A stretch of DNA of 64,000 bases from Psychrobacillus sp. NEAU-3TGS (GTDB lineage Bacteria > Bacillota > Bacilli > Bacillales_A > Planococcaceae), in the NCBI RefSeq assembly GCF_029955155.1, contig NZ_JAPNOZ010000004.1, positions 335,996 to 399,995 of the forward strand, written 5' to 3'. Numbering within the stretch: position 1 is the stretch's first letter; each line of letters starts with the position of its first letter. Position numbers and translations under genes: made by a program. The notes beneath the pieces were generated by a model, which saw only the letters and a program-made list of their open reading frames with translations, had not been told where the DNA came from and did not search any database. This document shows positions 17,290 through 26,676 of the stretch, one piece after another.

Positions 17290-17411
17290 TACTCTTATCC
17301 CGAGCTGGTGGAGGGGTCAGGCCCTATGAAACCCGGCAACCTGTAATTTTTTCTAGTATTACAAAGGTGCCCAACCTGAGACAAGGTGTGATTCCTTGAT
17401 TGATAAGAGTG
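17290..17411 (+). promoter_or_regulatory. SAM-I (S-box) riboswitch of metK
   Basis: The P1 strands ACTCTTATC and GATAAGAGT enclose the S-box core: GAGCTGGTGGAGGG, GGCCCTATGAAACCCGGCAA (the most conserved block) and AGGTGC-CAACCTG. S-adenosylmethionine binding is expected to favour the downstream terminator and shut off metK. Confidence 0.95.
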
Positions 17412-17432
17412 AAAGGTGCTTATGAAATGAAT

Positions 17433-17473
17433 GCCTTTCCTCATGTAAATTACGTGAGTGAAAGGCTTTTTTA
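17433..17473 (+). terminator. SAM-controlled terminator of metK leader
   Basis: GCCTTTC-CTCATG pairs with CGTGAG-T-GAAAGGC (one bulge) and ends in TTTTTT. It lies 20 nt after the riboswitch and about 135 nt before metK, the usual expression platform. Confidence 0.85.
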
Positions 17474-17609
17474 TATTACATCGCCCTTTATCCTTGTGTG
17501 CCAAGTCCGAAACGGCTTCAAGTTTAATCCATTTGAAATGGCTTGACATGGGAATGAGTACCGTATCAATTCTTGAGAGAAATCTCGCAGGATATAGGAG
17601 GAATATTCT

Positions 17610-18806
17610 ATGACACAACGCCGATTATTTACATCGGAATCAGTTACAGAAGGGCATCCAGATAAAATTTGTGACCAAATTTCGGATGCTATTTTAGATG
17701 CAATTTTAACAGAAGATCCAAATGCACGTGTTGCTTGTGAAACAAGTGTAACAACTGGACTTGTTTTAGTTGCAGGAGAAATTACAACGTCTACTTATGT
17801 AGATATCCCAAAAGTAGTACGTTCTACTATTAAAGAAATAGGTTATACTCGTGCAAAATACGGATTTGACTCAGAAACTTCTGCAGTGTTGACTGCAATT
17901 GACGAGCAGTCGGTTGATATTGCAATGGGTGTTGACCAAGCGTTAGAAGCTCGTGAAGGATCAATGACTGATTCAGATATCGAAGCAATTGGAGCAGGGG
18001 ACCAAGGTCTTATGTTTGGTTATGCATGTAACGAAACACCGGAACTTATGCCACTTCCAATCAGTTTAGCGCACAAGTTGTCACGTCGTTTAGCAGAAGT
18101 GCGTAAAGATGACACATTAGACTATTTACGCCCAGATGGTAAAACGCAAGTGACAGTGGAATATGATGAAAATAATAATCCAGTTCGTATCGACACGATT
18201 GTTATTTCTACTCAACATCATCCAGAAGTAACGTTAGAACAAATTCAAAAAGATTTAAAAGAAGTAGTGATCAATCCAATTGTTCCTGCTCATTTAATCG
18301 ATGAAAATACAAAATACTTTATCAACCCAACTGGTCGTTTTGTAATCGGTGGTCCTCAAGGGGATGCTGGTTTAACAGGTCGTAAAATTATCGTTGATAC
18401 GTACGGTGGATATGCTCGTCACGGCGGAGGGGCTTTCTCTGGTAAAGATCCGACGAAAGTAGACCGTTCTGCTGCATATGCTGCTCGCTATGTTGCAAAA
18501 AATGTTGTCGCTGCAGGACTTGCAGATCGTTGTGAAGTTCAATTAGCTTATGCGATTGGTGTAGCACAGCCTGTATCTATTGCTGTCGATACATTTGGAA
18601 CAGGTAAAGTAGAAGAGGCACAATTAGTAGCGTATATTCGTGAATTATTCGACCTTCGTCCAGCAGGAATTATTAAAATGCTAGACCTTCGTCGTCCAAT
18701 CTACAAACAAACTGCTGCTTATGGTCACTTCGGTCGTACAGACATCGATGCACCATGGGAAAAAACAGATAAAGCAGATGCTTTAAAAGAAAAAGCTGGC
18801 CTATAA
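17610..18806 (+). CDS. metK: S-adenosylmethionine synthetase MetK
   Basis: Makes S-adenosylmethionine from methionine and ATP. 398 residues. Signatures: [14 protein letters not shown] at residue 13, [12 protein letters not shown] near 119, and [19 protein letters not shown] near 270, covering methionine, ATP and metal sites. ATG after TAGGAGG. The 500-bp gap from pckA holds its promoter, SAM riboswitch and terminator, so the product represses its own gene at the RNA level. Confidence 0.98.
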   Translation: MTQRRLFTSESVTEGHPDKICDQISDAILDAILTEDPNARVACETSVTTGLVLVAGEITTSTYVDIPKVVRSTIKEIGYTRAKYGFDSETSAVLTAIDEQSVDIAMGVDQALEAREGSMTDSDIEAIGAGDQGLMFGYACNETPELMPLPISLAHKLSRRLAEVRKDDTLDYLRPDGKTQVTVEYDENNNPVRIDTIVISTQHHPEVTLEQIQKDLKEVVINPIVPAHLIDENTKYFINPTGRFVIGGPQGDAGLTGRKIIVDTYGGYARHGGGAFSGKDPTKVDRSAAYAARYVAKNVVAAGLADRCEVQLAYAIGVAQPVSIAVDTFGTGKVEEAQLVAYIRELFDLRPAGIIKMLDLRRPIYKQTAAYGHFGRTDIDAPWEKTDKADALKEKAGL

Positions 18807-18811
18807 TAATT

Positions 18812-18856
18812 AAAAGCGATACTTTCCTTGTTATTTAGGGAAGTATCGCTTTTTTA
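18812..18856 (+). terminator. Terminator after metK
   Basis: AAAAGCGATACTTTCC pairs with GGGAAGTATCGCTTTT and is followed by T residues. Confidence 0.9.
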
Positions 18857-18871
18857 TTGTTTAGGAATTCA

Positions 18872-19464
18872 TAAAGGATTTAGATATGTGGATAACTTGA
18901 ATCAAGTCGCATAAGGAATGGCATGTTTTAATTTAATTGTGGTTTAGGGAAACTCGCGGTAAAGATTTTAAGATGTTCGCCATGATTTCCGCTCCAGGAG
19001 GACGCTTTCCGTGGGGCGAGCGGTGAGCCTCCTCCTCCGCTAACGCTACGTGCGGGATCTCACCTGTCTCGCTAATCCCACAGGAGTCGCCGCCTTGCAC
19101 TCCAATCAATAGAACCTACTAATAATCACTATAAAGTATGTCTTATTCAATTAACCATAGGTTTTCTCCCTATAGAAAAAACAATGTAGTACTAGATCTA
19201 GTGCATTATTTCTTAGTAATTAGCAAACTCTACTGGATTGTAGCGAAAGGGTGGCGACTCCAGCGGGAACAGCACGAGCTGAAAGCCCCGCAGGAGCGTG
19301 AGCGACGAGGAGATTGAAGCCGTGCCCGCGGAAAGCGTCCACCCTGTAGCGAAAATCACGGCGGATACCTAATAAAGCCTTACCGCCCAGTTTCCCTATT
19401 ATGTGCGTTATTTCGATTTTATCGCTCCCATGAGCTAAATTGGCCAGAGACAGGTACTTTAGCA
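18872..19464 (+). repeat. R1 repeat copy 2 (full, with outer flanks)
   Basis: This occupies most of the 850-bp gap between metK and ytoA. The inner unit 18945-19398 is bounded by TAGGGAAACTCGCGGTA and TACCGCCCAGTTTCCCTA, inverted copies of each other. Inside are a left GC-rich arm (about 18984-19108), an AT-rich spacer (about 19112-19231) and a right GC-rich arm (about 19233-19360), the arms complementary over parts. The spacer and the left arm match, in reverse complement, those of copy 3 at 38.9 kb. No gene is supported inside. I see nothing else in 19465-19657. Confidence 0.85.
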
Positions 19465-19657
19465 CGGTGCACTTCGCTTTCCGTTGGCGAGCGCATGCTG
19501 CACTTATGTAGCTGCAGATTAAAAAATCTAAAAGTTAAGAGTAACTATACTCAATATTCTTCCCTAAAAGAGAGAGGCTGTTAGTGGCTATACTTAGCCC
19601 CCCTAAAAATTCTTTCTGTCATAGTATTAATCGACGAGCAGTTCATTTGAGCATTTC

Positions 19658-20170
19658 TTATTCCTGTAATGATTTATAATACTGTCCTTTTTCAACATAT
19701 TCATGAATGATTCTCTGTACATCTGCTTTATCGGCATCATTTAGCTCTCTCACCACTTTTGCGGGATTTCCAAATGCCAATGAGTTAGGTGGGATTTTCT
19801 TTCCTGGAGGTACGAGACTTCCTGCTCCTATAAATGCACCTTCTCCGATTTCTGCGCCGTCTAAAATAATAGACCCCATTCCAACTAATGCGCCTTTACG
19901 AATGATACAGCTATGTAATGTTGCCTGATGGCCTATCGTTACCTCATCCTCAATAATAAGTGGCTTATTTGGGCTTTGATGAAGGCAACTTAAATCTTGA
20001 ATACTTACTTTACGTCCAATAATCGTAGGAGCAACGTCCCCTCGAATTACCGTATTGAACCAAATTGTAGACTCCGGACCGATTGTCACATCGCCTGTTA
20101 TTGTGACATAATCAGCTATAAAAGCAGTTTCATCTATCGATGGAATTTTGTCTTTATATGGATAAATCAA
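19658..20170 (-). CDS. ytoA: Gamma-carbonic-anhydrase-like hexapeptide protein YtoA
   Basis: A left-handed beta-helix protein of the gamma-carbonic anhydrase family, trimeric with metal sites between subunits. Repeating hexapeptides run through [34 protein letters not shown] and [14 protein letters not shown]; the histidines are metal ligands in relatives. I start at the TTG at 20170, giving [10 protein letters not shown] as in B. subtilis YtoA, with AAAGG about 10 nt upstream; a GTG at 20179 is the alternative. It is divergent from ytpA. Activity is not established. Confidence 0.88.
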   Translation of the reverse strand: MIYPYKDKIPSIDETAFIADYVTITGDVTIGPESTIWFNTVIRGDVAPTIIGRKVSIQDLSCLHQSPNKPLIIEDEVTIGHQATLHSCIIRKGALVGMGSIILDGAEIGEGAFIGAGSLVPPGKKIPPNSLAFGNPAKVVRELNDADKADVQRIIHEYVEKGQYYKSLQE

Positions 20171-20258
20171 TAAATACACACCCTTTATAAAAATAGAATA
20201 TAATTAATCGTATCAAACAAATGCAAAAAATGAAACAAAACAGAAAGGTGTGCTGTTC

Positions 20259-21050
20259 ATGTGGAAATGGGAAGCAGAAGAAAAACCAAAGGCAGTAATC
20301 GTCCTCGTGCATAGTGCATATGAACACCATCGAAGATATGCTTGGCTAATTGAAAAACTAAGAAGCTCCAATTGTCATATCGTTATGGGAGATTTACCTG
20401 GTCATGGGGAACTAAAAAAAGCAAAAGGGCTACATGATGAGCCTTTTGAATTGTATAAAGACTATATAAAACAGGCACTTCAAGTTGCAGTAACATATGA
20501 TCTGCCAATCTTTTTAATGGGGCACGGACTAGGTGCAACATTATTAGTGAAAGTGATGCGCAAACTAGAAATAGAATATGCTGGGGTAATTTTAACATCT
20601 CCCTGGCTCCAATTAAAAAAAATGCCCTCTAAATGGACAAATGCGCTAGCTAAATTATCCGTACCTCAAAAGATTAACCATGATCTTCAGTTAAATGAAT
20701 TAACAAGAAATTACGATGTGTATCGTCAATTTGTGGAAGACCAATCATATCGTACGCTTGTTTCAAATGACTGGTATAAGGAACTGCAAATATTGATGAA
20801 AAGCGTTGTTCAAGCAGAAGAATCTATCCCAAATGTTCCGGTATTATTGATGACAGGGGAACGGGATAAAATTACAGATACTCAAACAACGATTAGCTGG
20901 TTAAAAAAGCAAACTCTTTCCGAATATCAGTTTAAAGAATGGAAAAATTGTTTTCATGATTTGCATCAGGAACCGGAACGAGAAGAAATTTTTGCCTATT
21001 CCGATTCTTTTATAAATAATGTGCTAAGATCCATTGGCTATATTGTTTGA
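20259..21050 (+). CDS. ytpA: YtpA-like alpha/beta hydrolase, catalytic serine replaced
   Basis: A 263-residue homologue of the lysophospholipase-like YtpA, recognisable by MWKWEAEEKPKAV at the start, VMGDLPGHGE and EPEREEIFAY near the end. The nucleophile elbow, GHSMG in the family, reads GHGLG here (FLMGHGLGATLL, near residue 91), so the catalytic serine is glycine. The late aspartate (TGERDKITD) and histidine (CFHDLHQEPE) remain. Either the protein has lost hydrolase activity or it uses another residue. ATG at 20259 after AAAGGTGTG. Confidence 0.85.
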   Translation: MWKWEAEEKPKAVIVLVHSAYEHHRRYAWLIEKLRSSNCHIVMGDLPGHGELKKAKGLHDEPFELYKDYIKQALQVAVTYDLPIFLMGHGLGATLLVKVMRKLEIEYAGVILTSPWLQLKKMPSKWTNALAKLSVPQKINHDLQLNELTRNYDVYRQFVEDQSYRTLVSNDWYKELQILMKSVVQAEESIPNVPVLLMTGERDKITDTQTTISWLKKQTLSEYQFKEWKNCFHDLHQEPEREEIFAYSDSFINNVLRSIGYIV

Positions 21051-21104
21051 CGGTATCATTTAGGTGTAAAATAAGTCGTAGTTATAAAAAGGAGGAAGTT
21101 CCAA

Positions 21105-21788
21105 TTGAATCTTACATACCAAGGAAAAACAAAAGATGTTTATAAGCTGGACAACGGAGATGTTTTGTTAAAGTTTAAAGATGATGTAACTGGAGAAAAT
21201 GGCGTATTTGATCCGGGTGCAAATACAGTAGGACTAACAATAGAAGGCGCTGGTAAAGCTGGACTTCGTATGACTACATACTTCTTTGAAAAGTTAATGG
21301 AAAAAGAAATACCTACTCATTTTATTGATTCGAATATCGAGGAATCTACCATGACTGTAAAAGAAGCAAAAGTGTTTGGGAAAGGACTTGAGGTTATTTG
21401 TCGCTTTAAAGCTGTAGGCAGCTTTCTACGCAGATACGGGGCATATTGTGAAGAAGGACAACCTCTCGATGCATTTGTCGAAGTAACGATTAAAGACGAC
21501 GATCGTCAGGATCCTCCCATTTCTAAACAAGCACTTTCGATGCTTTCCATCTTGTCAGAGGAAGAGTATGAAACGTTACAAACTTTAACGCAACAAATTT
21601 CTCAATTTGTGAAAGAAGATTTAGCGACAAAAGGGCTAGAATTATATGATATTAAACTCGAATTTGGTAGAGATGCTAAAACAAATGAAATAATTTTAAT
21701 TGATGAGATTTCTGGCGGCAATATGCGTGTTTATAAAGACGGCCAATATATTGAACCGTTGGCATTAGAAGCATTGTTATTCTCTTAA
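21105..21788 (+). CDS. SAICAR synthetase-like protein (PurC paralogue)
   Basis: A 227-residue protein of the phosphoribosylaminoimidazole-succinocarboxamide synthase fold: YQGKTKDVYKL with the glycine-rich loop, FEKLMEKEIPTHFI, ICRFKAVGSFLRRYG, and DEISGGNMRVYK at the end, close to the PurC signature. It stands alone, not in a purine operon, and the usual N-terminal DSASAGDG-like segment reads DDVTGENG, so its substrate may differ. TTG start at 21105 after AAGGAGGAAG. Call is to family, not to proven reaction. Confidence 0.75.
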   Translation: MNLTYQGKTKDVYKLDNGDVLLKFKDDVTGENGVFDPGANTVGLTIEGAGKAGLRMTTYFFEKLMEKEIPTHFIDSNIEESTMTVKEAKVFGKGLEVICRFKAVGSFLRRYGAYCEEGQPLDAFVEVTIKDDDRQDPPISKQALSMLSILSEEEYETLQTLTQQISQFVKEDLATKGLELYDIKLEFGRDAKTNEIILIDEISGGNMRVYKDGQYIEPLALEALLFS

Positions 21789-21795
21789 ATAAGAA

Positions 21796-21830
21796 AGAAT
21801 CCTTTATTCCTTAAGAATAAGGGATTTTTT
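21796..21830 (+). terminator. Terminator after PurC-like gene
   Basis: AATCCTTTATTC pairs with GAATAAGGGATT and is followed by TTTT. Confidence 0.85.
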
Positions 21831-21876
21831 GTGTTATAATCAAACCGTAGATATAGAGATTTAAAAGGAGAAATAT

Positions 21877-23184
21877 ATGCAAAAACAACATATTATTCGA
21901 AATATTATTGTAGAAACTCCATCAAAACCAGGTAATTTTGCTAAAGTTGCCACTGCGATCGGTTTAGGAGAAGGAGATATTGGTGACATTACTACTTTAA
22001 AAAGTGGTGCATTGACGACGCTACGCGATATTACGATTACATGTAAATCGATTGAACAACTAGATCAAGTAATTGCAAATATTGAAGAGATCGGAAACGG
22101 CGTGAAAATTCATGCGGTAACAGATGATGTACTGAACGCACATGAAGGCGGAAAAATTGCAATGAAGAGTAGATTAGATGTACGCTCACTTGGAGATTTA
22201 CAACGAATCTATACACCCGGGGTCGCAAGTGTGTGTATGGAAATTTACAACCATCCGGAAAAAGCTAACTATTTCACATCGATTGGAAACTCTGTTGCAA
22301 TCGTAACAGATGGTACAGCGATTTTAGGTCTAGGTAATATTGGTCCAGTTGCAGGTATGCCAGTAATGGAAGGGAAAGCTGTATTATTAGATCAATTCGT
22401 TGGATTAAGTGGCATTCCGATTTTATTGAACACAAGCGATCCGGATGAAATAGTAGAAACAGTGAAGCATATACATAAAGGTTTTGGAGCGATATTACTG
22501 GAAGACATCGGTTCTCCTCATTGCTTTGAAATTGAAGAAAGACTAAAAGAAGAGATTCCAATTCCTGTGATGCATGACGATCAGCATGGAACGGCGGTAG
22601 TTGCTTTAGCGGCTATATTATCTGCATGCAAAGCTACAAATGTAGATGTGAAAAAAGCGAAAATCGGTCAAATTGGTCTGGGTGCGGCTGGCCTTGCGAT
22701 TTGCCGTATGTTAATGGCTTATGGTGTAGAAGACGTTTATGGGCTTGATCGTCAAGAAGAAGCACAAAATCGTCTATTAAAGCACGGAGGGAAAACAATT
22801 GGCTCTCTTGAGGAAATGATGCAGACTTGTGATATTATCGTTGCGACAACGGGAGTTTCTGGCTTGATCAAACCTGAAATGGTTCGAAAAGGACAAATCA
22901 TTTTAGCACTTTCCAATCCAAACCCGGAAATACTTCCATCAGAAGCAATCGCAGCAGGAGCAGCTTTTGCAGCAGACGGACGTTCTGTAAACAACGTAAT
23001 CGGTTTTCCAGGCATATTCAAAGGAGCATTGGACGCTGGAGCATCAGCTATTACTTATCCAATGCTAATAGCTGCAGCACAAGCAATTGTCGCTCACACA
23101 AAACCAGGCGAATTAATACCAAACCCACTCGATCCAACTGTACATCAATTAGTTGCAAGAGCAGTGGAAGAAGCAGCAAACTAA
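21877..23184 (+). CDS. NAD(P)-dependent malic enzyme with N-terminal ACT domain
   Basis: Decarboxylates malate to pyruvate with NAD(P). An ACT regulatory domain occupies about residues 1-80 ([19 protein letters not shown]). The malic core starts at [17 protein letters not shown], with [15 protein letters not shown], the metal-binding [14 protein letters not shown] near 230, and the Rossmann glycines [16 protein letters not shown]. 435 residues. ATG after AAAAGGAG. The ACT domain suggests control by an amino acid or similar ligand. Cofactor preference cannot be read with confidence. Confidence 0.92.
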   Translation: MQKQHIIRNIIVETPSKPGNFAKVATAIGLGEGDIGDITTLKSGALTTLRDITITCKSIEQLDQVIANIEEIGNGVKIHAVTDDVLNAHEGGKIAMKSRLDVRSLGDLQRIYTPGVASVCMEIYNHPEKANYFTSIGNSVAIVTDGTAILGLGNIGPVAGMPVMEGKAVLLDQFVGLSGIPILLNTSDPDEIVETVKHIHKGFGAILLEDIGSPHCFEIEERLKEEIPIPVMHDDQHGTAVVALAAILSACKATNVDVKKAKIGQIGLGAAGLAICRMLMAYGVEDVYGLDRQEEAQNRLLKHGGKTIGSLEEMMQTCDIIVATTGVSGLIKPEMVRKGQIILALSNPNPEILPSEAIAAGAAFAADGRSVNNVIGFPGIFKGALDAGASAITYPMLIAAAQAIVAHTKPGELIPNPLDPTVHQLVARAVEEAAN

Positions 23185-23199
23185 AAATAATATCCAAAA

Positions 23200-23239
23200 T
23201 AAAAGAAGTTTTCGGTTAAGATGCCGAAATCTTCTTTTT
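23200..23239. terminator. Terminator between malic enzyme and bpsB
   Basis: AAGAAGTTTTCGG and CCGAAATCTTCTT pair with one mismatch and carry T-runs outward; shared by two convergent genes. Confidence 0.7.
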
Positions 23240-23758
23240 AAATTCTTCTGAATAATCGGTTGCTTCCATCAAAGCTTTCTCTTCTAGTGGAATGCGTACC
23301 GAAAGCATCGCTAGATTTAAAAGCGTAAAGCAAATAGCGGTAAAATATGCTTGGAACATTAAAGGTAATAACGCTATTTCAATACATACGACCACGTAAT
23401 TGGGATGTCTAATGAATAAATATGGACCAGATTTTACGACGTTGGCACCAGGTAAGATCATGATTTTCGTGTTCCAAAATGTCCCTAAAGAGGTTAAGCA
23501 CCAAATTCGAAGTGCCTGAACAAATAAAAAGATTAACATAAACAATGGGAACAATGGTGAAATACGTTGGTTTAAAAACACGACTTCTGCAATCAAACAA
23601 ACAAAAAAACTTACATGCAGTGCAATCATATAAGGATAATGAGAGGCGCCAACTTCATATGCTCCGCGTGCAAGCATCTTCTTTTCGTTTCGTTTGGCGA
23701 TCAAAACTTCTATAATTCTTTGAGCGATTACTAGGCATATGATGATCCAAAATAACAA
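23216..23758 (-). CDS. bpsB: Alkylpyrone O-methyltransferase BpsB/YpbQ (ICMT family)
   Basis: A 180-residue membrane protein of the isoprenylcysteine carboxyl methyltransferase family. It has four hydrophobic segments and the conserved SGPYLFIRHPNYVVVCIEI followed by the late IPLEEKALM. In B. subtilis the partner of the type III polyketide synthase methylates alkylpyrones, and it lies directly downstream of such a synthase here. TTG start at 23758 after GGGGGGA, 1 bp past the bpsA stop. Confidence 0.88.
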   Translation of the reverse strand: MLFWIIICLVIAQRIIEVLIAKRNEKKMLARGAYEVGASHYPYMIALHVSFFVCLIAEVVFLNQRISPLFPLFMLIFLFVQALRIWCLTSLGTFWNTKIMILPGANVVKSGPYLFIRHPNYVVVCIEIALLPLMFQAYFTAICFTLLNLAMLSVRIPLEEKALMEATDYSEEFKKKISAS

Positions 23759-23759
23759 A

Positions 23760-24842
23760 CTAATCCCCCCAATTTAGTAATATTGCTTCTCCACAAAATC
23801 CAGGACCTAGCGCTACAAGTAAACCAATCGCTTCTTTTTTATTTTCGTTTTGCATGAATCGCTCTAATACATATAAGACGGTAGGTGAAGACATATTACC
23901 ATGTGTTCTTAATACGTCCCGTGAAATTGATGTTTGGTCTTCCGTCAGATGAAGTGTATCCTCATATGCTTTTAGTACTTTTTTTCCTCCGGGATGCGCC
24001 ACAAAATAGTCGAGTTGTTCTTTTGCCAGTTGTTGTTCTTTAAAAAACTCATTGATGAATGGTCCAAGCCAACTAGAAATAATAGACGGGATACTCTTGG
24101 AGAATACAACATGTAAACCACTATTCTTAATATCCCAACCCATCACATTTTCGGAGTCAGGCATCCATTTGGAAGCTGTATTAATAATGTGAGGAACGGG
24201 TCTTTTTGTAGAAACATTCGCTTCATCCCCACATACTAATACACAAGCTGCACCATCCGCAAAAAGAGAAGCTCCTATTAAATTGCTTTTCGAAAAATCA
24301 TTTGGTTGGAAGGTAAGACTACAAAGCTCTACACAAACAACAAGTACTTTTTCAGTTGGATGGGCTTTGCAATAATCAAATGCTCGGCTAACTCCTGCAG
24401 CTCCGCCAGCACAACCTAGTCCCCATAACGGGATTCGTTTCATGCGATCAGAAAAAGGAAGATGGTTCATCACACGAGCATCAATACTCGGAGTAGAGAT
24501 TCCAGTCGTACTGACAAATATAATGGCATCAATTTCTTTTGGATCCATCGTATTTTGTAAAAAAACTGTGTTTTGAAGGCAAGCCTGAATAACTTCTATA
24601 CTATATTTTGTTGCTAAATCTATATATATATCATTACGTTCTTCAAATGTATGATCTGTTCGATGCCACTCTAGAGGTACACAAAAATTGCGGGTTTCGA
24701 TATCGCCATTCTCAAATACTTTTAATAATCGATCCAGCTGTGCGATTTTGTCTTGGAATAGTTCCTTTGTTAGTTGTTCAATATTAGTTTGGTCTAACGT
24801 ATAGGGAGGTTTATATGTACTTATAGAGGCGATTTTAGGCAT
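23760..24842 (-). CDS. bpsA: Type III polyketide synthase BpsA
   Basis: A chalcone-synthase-like enzyme of 360 residues that condenses fatty acyl-CoA with malonyl-CoA units to form alkylpyrones. The catalytic cysteine sits in WGLGCAGGAAGVSRAF (near residue 145); the histidine and asparagine follow in VAHPGGKKVL and RTHGNMSSPTVLYVL. ATG after AAAAAGGAG. It forms a two-gene operon with the methyltransferase bpsB. Confidence 0.93.
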   Translation of the reverse strand: MPKIASISTYKPPYTLDQTNIEQLTKELFQDKIAQLDRLLKVFENGDIETRNFCVPLEWHRTDHTFEERNDIYIDLATKYSIEVIQACLQNTVFLQNTMDPKEIDAIIFVSTTGISTPSIDARVMNHLPFSDRMKRIPLWGLGCAGGAAGVSRAFDYCKAHPTEKVLVVCVELCSLTFQPNDFSKSNLIGASLFADGAACVLVCGDEANVSTKRPVPHIINTASKWMPDSENVMGWDIKNSGLHVVFSKSIPSIISSWLGPFINEFFKEQQLAKEQLDYFVAHPGGKKVLKAYEDTLHLTEDQTSISRDVLRTHGNMSSPTVLYVLERFMQNENKKEAIGLLVALGPGFCGEAILLNWGD

Positions 24843-24979
24843 GTAGTTACTCCTTTTTACTAAGTACTATACCCATATTTTTGTTAGATATGCATAAAGG
24901 TGGTTGAAGTGTTACTTAAAATATATAAAACTTTCTTTCATTGAAAATCTTTTAAAAGATGCCCTTTGAATGCGTGATG

Positions 24980-25023
24980 CAAAGAAACCCGAGCTATTCA
25001 GAATAGGTCGGGTTTCTTTGTTA
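24980..25023 (-). terminator. Terminator after ytqB
   Basis: CAAAGAAACCCGA and TCGGGTTTCTTTG pair perfectly just downstream of the ytqB stop on the minus strand. Confidence 0.85.
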
Positions 25024-25028
25024 AAGTG

Positions 25029-25598
25029 TTAGCTCATCTTCATCTTTTCAATTGCAAGTATAAACGGCGGGTCATTTTGTTGATTGACAAATTGGTACGA
25101 AAGTACATGGGCGTACGATTGTGGTAATTGCTGTACGAAAGCCATAAGTGTGTCTTTTTCCTCTTTACCACCTTCATGCCCATGATAAACGACTAAAACG
25201 ATCAGCCCGCCAACTTTTAGTAAATGTAATAGAGATTCGATTGCTTGGATGGTTGAAGCTCCTCTTGTCACGATTTCATGATTACTACCAGGTAAATAAC
25301 CTAAGTTAAAAATGGCTGCAGATACTTGTCCAGACACATATTTTGCTACATTTTCATGTCCATCATGAATTAACGAAACTTGTTTACTCAAGTTAGCTTG
25401 TTCTAACTTTTCCGCAGTTGATTCAATAGCTCCTTTTTGCACATCGAAGGCATATACATGCCCATTTTCTCCTACTAAATCCGCAAGAAATAATGTATCG
25501 TGACCATTTCCAGCAGTTGCATCTACTACCGAATCACCTTTTTCCACAACATTTGCTAGTAATTCTTTTGCAAATGGTAAAACTCTTTTTAAAATCAT
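25029..25598 (-). CDS. ytqB: SAM-dependent methyltransferase YtqB
   Basis: A 189-residue class I methyltransferase. Motif I, VVDATAGNGHDTLFLADL, is at about residue 23, with VYAFDVQKGAIEST binding the ribose. FNLGYLPGSNHEIVT is the catalytic-side motif typical of this rRNA methylase-like family. The start overlaps the ytqA stop as ATGA, a two-gene operon as in B. subtilis. The methylated substrate is not certain. Confidence 0.9.
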   Translation of the reverse strand: MILKRVLPFAKELLANVVEKGDSVVDATAGNGHDTLFLADLVGENGHVYAFDVQKGAIESTAEKLEQANLSKQVSLIHDGHENVAKYVSGQVSAAIFNLGYLPGSNHEIVTRGASTIQAIESLLHLLKVGGLIVLVVYHGHEGGKEEKDTLMAFVQQLPQSYAHVLSYQFVNQQNDPPFILAIEKMKMS

Positions 25599-26554
25599 TG
25601 TAAAACACCAGTCTTTTCATAAAATTTCCCTTGATAACTATCCCTTTTTGCGAGTTCCGCATCTATGCCGTTTAATACATCCCATTTATTGACGCTCCAC
25701 ATTGGGCCAATCATTAAGTCGATTGGTCCATCACCTGTAATACGTTGGACAACCATTTCAGGTGGAATCACTTCTAATTGGTCGGCAACGAGCTGAATAT
25801 ATGCATCTCGTTCCATAAATTCTAGCTTTCCTTTTTCATATTGCTTCACCATTGGAGTCCCTTTTAATAAATGTAGTAGATGGATCTTAATACCTTGTAC
25901 ATCTAGGTTAGCCACTTCACGGGCAGTTTCCATCATCATTTCTCTGTCTTCTAAGGGAAGTCCATTAATAATATGGGTGCAAATTCTAATGTCGTGTTTG
26001 CGTAATTTGTTGACTCCTTCTATATAAGTGGGGTAATCATGCGCGCGATTCACTAAATTTGCTGTTCTTTCATGTACTGTTTGAAGTCCTAGCTCTATCC
26101 ATAAATAAGTTCGTTCATTTAACTCGGCTAAATACTCGACTACATCATCTGGTAAGCAGTCGGGTCTAGTTGCGATGGAGATCCCAACGACACCTTCTAA
26201 TGCTAAAGCAGCTTCGAATTTTTCTTTTAGTACTGGAAGTGGGGCATGTGTATTTGTATAGGCTTGAAAATAGGCAATGTATTTTCCTTTTTTCCACTTT
26301 TCATGCATTTTGGCTTTTATTTTTTCAAATTGGACGGGGATTGGATCGACTTTATCTCCCGCGAAATCACCGCTACCAGCAACACTACAAAAAGTGCAGC
26401 CACCAAAAGCCACTGTACCGTCTCTATTTGGGCAGTCAAAGCCAGCGTCGAGTGCGACTTTGAAAATTTTCTGATCAAATTTGTCTCGTAAATATCGATT
26501 CCATGTATAATACCTTTTTCCGTCAGATGGAAAAGGAAAGTTGTTTTCGTTCAT
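25595..26554 (-). CDS. ytqA: Radical SAM protein YtqA (TIGR01212-type)
   Basis: A 319-residue radical SAM enzyme. The iron-sulfur cysteines lie in CPNRDGTVAFGGCTFC, the spaced motif characteristic of this family rather than plain CxxxCxxC. ARPDCLPDDVVEYL, WIELGLQTVHERT and HIINGLPLEDREMM continue the TIM-barrel. Function is unassigned in relatives. ATG after AAGGAG. The pairing with a methyltransferase hints at RNA modification. Confidence 0.9.
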   Translation of the reverse strand: MNENNFPFPSDGKRYYTWNRYLRDKFDQKIFKVALDAGFDCPNRDGTVAFGGCTFCSVAGSGDFAGDKVDPIPVQFEKIKAKMHEKWKKGKYIAYFQAYTNTHAPLPVLKEKFEAALALEGVVGISIATRPDCLPDDVVEYLAELNERTYLWIELGLQTVHERTANLVNRAHDYPTYIEGVNKLRKHDIRICTHIINGLPLEDREMMMETAREVANLDVQGIKIHLLHLLKGTPMVKQYEKGKLEFMERDAYIQLVADQLEVIPPEMVVQRITGDGPIDLMIGPMWSVNKWDVLNGIDAELAKRDSYQGKFYEKTGVLQ

Positions 26555-26676
26555 GCAATTTCACTCCTTAACATGCCTATTTTATCATGTCTTTGTGTAG
26601 TTTGTTGTATCTATCTTGAAGTAACTTATAAAAAAGCATACAATAGTCTAGCGTACGAGGAAATGAGGTGTTTTGT

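Noticed and set aside
17295-17618. 107-codon minus-strand frame between pckA and metK
   Set aside because: It is antisense to the SAM riboswitch and terminator, which fully explain the sequence.
18945-19398. R1 as a group II intron, IS element or rho-independent terminator
   Set aside because: No reverse transcriptase or transposase frame, no domain V-like hairpin, and no T-tract after the stems.
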